This document shows, piece after piece, positions 59,920 through 64,000 of a DNA stretch of 64,000 nt. Made by a program: the position numbers and the translations under genes. The notes under the pieces were generated by a model. The model did no database searches. It had not been told where the DNA came from and saw only the letters and a list, made by a program, of their open reading frames with translations. Every line of letters starts with the position of its first letter. Within the stretch, counting starts at the first letter, position 1. Source of the DNA: Adineta steineri (Eukaryota; Rotifera; Eurotatoria; Adinetida; Adinetidae); NCBI GenBank assembly GCA_905250115.1, contig CAJNOI010000230.1, positions 1-64,000 on the forward strand, read 5' to 3'.

Positions 59920-60831
59920 AACTTAAAATGAATAATTTTAAAATAGAAAGAAATATTTTGACAGCAGATGGTTAATGACGTTCAAAGTATATAGATGAAA
60001 GAAAAATTTTATAACTCGATGAAACATGCAAACCATAGAGCGTCACATAATCATTAAAAAAAGTACATATCGAGTTTTATTTTTAAAGTACTTTCTTTCT
60101 AACATAATAGTTAAAAATGCATTCATCCATTTGTTATGAACAAGAATAAAAAGATCTGTTTAGCGATGTTCCTGATATTTTTCAAGATTATGTCTCGAAA
60201 TAGTTGCAAGTTGAATTTTATGTATTCAATTTTTTTAAAGTTATTACAGTAAGTATCTGTCACTTACAAACAACAACGTTTGTATCTATAATGCCTGTGT
60301 TGCTCTTTTCTTTTCCATACAAATGAATATATTTCAATTAGTAACGGTGAAATAAATCGTATTTGATACAACGAAATCGTTTTGTTTGTATTGACTTTTT
60401 TTAAATATCTGGAATAGTTTTGATATACTCAATTAATGTTATCGTTGTCTATTTTTTAAATGTAAGTTATTTCTGAAGAATTTTACAATGATGGATGAAA
60501 AACTACTGTTTTTTAGAAACTTTAAATTCGTTACTTAAATCAATATTATGCTAAATTTATTTCATTCTATCAAAGCAAGTTATTTTAAATCTTTCAAACC
60601 TATATACACAACGAATATATATTTAGCTGTTCATATTTCTCTACAAAATTTTTTCGAAGGTTTCTTTTTTAAATAAAACAATAGATCGATCACTCTGATG
60701 CAGATACAACGAGAATTCATAACTTTCTTATTCTAATATTAGAGGATGTATCGGTCTCTCATTTTATCACGTCCATACCCTCTTTATTGATAATGATAAA
60801 CCAATTGTCGTATTGGTTGATGGAGCAGTCA
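59920..60831. other. Intergenic, nothing recognised
   Basis: AT-rich DNA of about 0.9 kb without gene-like frames. Confidence 0.5.
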
Positions 60832-61384
60832 TCCTATTCCGGAAAGTTACACATTCCGGAATCGCTTGGCTCACCAAACTTGACATAATTCAATTCCGGA
60901 ACTCCTTGCATTCGATTCCTACCTATTCCGGGCGATTCCGGAAAAACCGGAATGTGCACGAATTCGGAAATGCCGCTGCGGAATCGATTCGATTATTCAA
61001 GAGGATCATTTCTACATGAAGTATAGCTTGTGCAATTCCGGAAAAGCCGGAATTCCTGCCCATTCCTACCGATTCCGGAAAAGCCGGAATTCCTGCCCAT
61101 TCCCACCGATTCCGGAAAAGCCGGAATGTGCACGAATTCCGGAATTCCGCTACGGAATCGATTCAATTATTCAGGAGGATCATTTCTACATCAAGCATAT
61201 CTTTCGTAATTCCGGAATTGGCAGGAATAGCATTAATCTGATGGAAGGAATTCCGGAATTGGCAGGAATCGAATTCGATCCGTTCCGGAAAAGGCAGGAA
61301 TCGTATGCAAGGAATTCTGGAATTGAATGATGTTAAATTGGGTGGGTGCAGCGATTCTGGAATGTGTAACTTTTGGGAATAGGA
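60832..61384. mobile_element. ATTCCGG-rich foldback element with internal tandem copies
   Basis: Inverted ends of 33 bp with about 30 matches (CCTATTCCGGAAAGTTACAC... at 60833, and the complement of 61351-61383). Octamers AGCAGTCA and AGCATTCT on the two sides match at 6 of 8, as expected for an old 8-bp duplication. The inside has a direct duplication of about 85 bp (ACGAATTC...GGATCATTTCTACAT) near 60930-61017 and 61110-61192, plus two copies of a 38-bp unit with GATTCCGGAAAAGCCGGAAT. No transposase is encoded; the + strand frames across it are repeat artefacts. Confidence 0.75.
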
Positions 61385-62155
61385 AGCATTCTCGGTTGAT
61401 GAGAATCTGATTAAAAAATGGATATAGAAATTAAAATCCTCAGTTGCCTTATCCATTCGATATAATTATTAATAAAAGAAAACTAATTTTTTTATCATTT
61501 CCGATCATAAAAGCAAATGACTACTATCTCCCAAAATAATAGTCGGCTCGTGTATTTCAGTAATAACTCGAGAGCCGAAAGAGCCAGAGAGCTGCGGTTT
61601 TCATCATTATGTAGGTAATTGAGTACTCTATGTATCTGCCGATACTAAAAATCCAAGTGGATTCAGTATTCCGTCATCATCTATCTTTTAAAGAGATTGA
61701 TGTCGTTTTTTCAAGTTTAATAGAGACATATATATATCTAAACCATGCAAAAGATAGTCCATAGGCTCCCCTACAAAATGCCACGGGGTCTACCTCTCTA
61801 GCTTTTGTAGTTCTCGAATGGCATTCATTTTTCTGAAATATATTTTATCTATTTTTTTTCCTATAGCGATAATAGTAAAATAGCTTAGGAAAATGCGAAA
61901 TAAATGGTATGTAACCTCCTAACGACATAGTATATAGATGATTAACAATGATTTAATATAGGGCGAAATGAATTAGTCAATTGACAAAAGAAACGCAGTC
62001 AAAGTAAGCAACTCAACATTTCGAAAAAAGAATATTATCGTTTTTCATATTACTATAGTATAAATTGACTAATATCAAAATACTCTGCATTTAGCTTTTT
62101 CAACAGTTCTGCATTTGAAACTGAAGTTTTCGCATATTTTTTTTTACGATCACTT
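61385..62155. other. Intergenic, upstream of transposase relic
   Basis: No gene recognised. A terminal repeat for the transposon relic was looked for but not identified. Confidence 0.45.
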
Positions 62156-62835
62156 ATGCTTGAGGGAAATCAGTACAAATCTGATGTAAAATCCTTTATC
62201 TTTCGAATTATAAAATTTGTTGAAAGTGAAAAAGATCCAATTATACCTATGCACAATGTAACGGATCGATTAACACATATATTAAATATTTCTCATGGAT
62301 CTCTTTATATAACTGGAAACAAGAGCTACCAACAATTATGGAAGAGAAAAATGGATCAAAAAGAATTTTACGTTCAACAACAGGTGAAGAAGAAATAAAA
62401 CTTTCGAAGGCGATGATAATACCAAAAATCAGTTTATCAGAATACGGAAAGGATATGCTAAGATATGTTTTTCATTTAGTATTATCTGAAAAACAATATT
62501 CAACGCTACTTCGTTTATTAACAAGTTTGAAAGAAGATTTACCTGATTTTACAACTAATAGCATTACAACGCTATTCAAATATTTGAAGAAATTAGGTTT
62601 TGTTTATAGAAAAACTACTTCGGTGAAAGTTATATTAGATTCAACTTATTTTATTGCTGAAAGAGCAAGGTATTTTCATCGATTAAATGTATTAGAAGAA
62701 GAAGGTGCTTTAGTTTATTATCAAGATGAAAGTTGATTGAATGCCAACGAGAAGAAAAGAAATACTTGGATTGAATCAGATACTGGTCAAGGAAGATTTC
62801 GTACGAATACTGGAAAAGGTAAAAAAAGATTTTAA
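62156..62835 (+). pseudogene. Broken Tc1/mariner-type (DDE) transposase
   Basis: Three pieces in two frames. 62156 to about 62330 is one frame; from about 62338 the frame has shifted and runs through SLSEYGKDMLRYVFHLVLSE, DLPDFTTNSITTLFKYLKKL (a helix-turn-helix DNA-binding region), then LEEEGALVYYQDES. At 62734-62736 a TGA stands where this family usually has Trp; the frame continues with LNANEKKRNTW and TGQGRFRTNTGKGK before another stop at 62835. The YxDES/T-W-x-NA block is the first catalytic Asp region of IS630/Tc1-like transposases. The later catalytic residues are missing. So the copy is dead: one frameshift, one nonsense change and 3' truncation. Confidence 0.72.
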
Positions 62836-64000
62836 AATTGATTCATTGGTGGAACATTCTGAACTTCAATCACATGTTTCTTTAGGCAAGAGTGTGGCTG
62901 TGGTTGTAGTGAAAATCACGATTTCTCATCGAATTTCTCATAAAAATCATGATTTTCACAACTTTTTCACATAGGTACTCTTCAATTGATAATCCACTAT
63001 CGTTAAAATCTAAAAGAAATTAAATAAATCTTTACACGTTTGAAAAAAAACCATCTATTTTGCAGTTATGTATGACGCATTCAAATATTGAAAGAAAGTA
63101 AAGACGTCATCAACTTTGTTTAGCCATTTTTCTAATGTAATTATGGAGAGGCTGTTTTGTATCCACAGAAGTTTGCATATGCTACCCTTATTGTTTTACT
63201 CAATACACATGTACTTTTTCTTATTGTAATTATATCAAATCTAGGTATTCTAACAAACTGTTTGTTTTTATCGTTTCTTTTAAAAAATAATCAAAAAAGA
63301 TTGCCGAACTTTCTTCTTCGTCTGATACATACATTATATATCACACCAGCATAGAAACGAAGGAAAAGAAAAGAAAAGTTAGTTTTTACTGGATAAACGT
63401 TTTTCCTCGAGGAAAAAAATAGCTCAGAATGTGTTGTTATGATAAACAATTATTAAACTCACCATAAAATAGTGAAAAAACTGTTTCTTGTTATGTATCT
63501 AATAAACAAGATGTTTTGTAGTTCATTAATACTATCATAATGCGATTATCTATTAAATCACAGATCATACTATGCTTTCAACAACCAAAAATTCAAGAAT
63601 AGAAATGACAGTATACAGTAGCAAAAGAGGGATTGTGAAAGTATTGTCATACTTCGTGTTAGAATCAATCGAAAAAGCCAAAGCTAGAGAGTTTGAGTTT
63701 AGAAAATTATTCAATTTTCTTTATTTCTACATAAACTGCGTGAGAATTGATTAGTATATTGCATAATTTGTAACACAAGTTTGAATGAATATCTGGTTTA
63801 TATATAGACAGGATGAGTTAGAATACTTTTATTTTTATAAGAAAAATTTCATTTGCGATTTAATCTTGATTGTTTTTTTTTTTCAAATCCAATTTTATCT
63901 TTATTTATTTTCCATATAACATTTATGTTCTAAGTATGAATATATTGTCTTTAAATAACATATAAGTAGAGGAAAATCGTCTTTTTGAATGGATGTGTTT
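62836..64000. other. Repeat-rich tail, no gene supported
   Basis: A hairpin with 15-bp arms, TGAAAATCACGATTT (62910-62924) and AAATCATGATTTTCA (62944-62958), follows the transposase relic. Small frames at 63157 and 63572 have no recognisable features. Confidence 0.5.

Noticed and set aside
63157..63754. Two small + strand frames
   Set aside because: Short, no recognisable domain; the first has hydrophobic stretches but nothing to support a gene.

Overview
The window is nuclear DNA of a small-genome animal, most likely a bdelloid rotifer (genus not determined). It is AT-rich, with compact genes cut by mostly 45-60 bp GT-AG introns. It mixes ordinary metazoan genes (KIF1 kinesin, beta-tubulin, Ran, ERH, ZNHIT1, RPLP2, FRRS1-like reductase) with families typical of bdelloids: ADP-ribosyltransferase proteins with or without TPRs, NHL-repeat proteins, B-box/coiled-coil proteins, PAN-like secreted proteins and divergent peptide-receptor GPCRs. 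It also has genes of non-animal look: a fungal JEN-type carboxylate transporter, a GH99-like protein and a bacterial YbaY/YscW-like domain. The call rests on recognised protein families and gene style, not on a database search.

Layout. 1-14.3 kb: the 3' end of a sugar-nucleotide epimerase (+), a complete KIF1/unc-104 kinesin (-) whose introns hold several foldback elements, then ZNHIT1 and ERH (+), 35 bp apart and possibly an operon resolved by trans-splicing. A 100-N gap follows (14321-14420). Directly after it comes a second copy of the same epimerase 3' end, starting at the same base as position 1 of the window. 14.6-27 kb: gene-poor, with an N-myristoylation-type ART-TPR protein, a tRNA-like locus, an NHL-repeat gene with probable upstream membrane-anchor exons, and a dispanin. 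28-38.5 kb: RPLP2, Ran (with a duplicated, truncated Ran tail upstream), the GH99-like protein, a single-domain ART, the JEN-like transporter, the YbaY-like domain protein and a four-TM protein. 39-50 kb: FRRS1-like reductase, beta-tubulin with three X-box-like motifs upstream, and an F-box/LRR protein. 50-60 kb: an unusual B-box/coiled-coil/ubiquitin-like fusion, a nicotinamide-riboside-kinase-like enzyme, a small PPxY membrane protein, a GPCR, and a secreted PAN-like protein with an in-frame TGA. 60-64 kb: repeat-rich, with a tandem-repeat foldback element and a broken Tc1/mariner-type transposase.

The genes do not form one pathway. The strongest leads are the ubiquitin-like fusion, the cluster of foreign-looking genes (31.8-37.6 kb), the X-box cluster before beta-tubulin, the ZNHIT1-ERH pair, and a set of small DNA transposons with readable target-site duplications.
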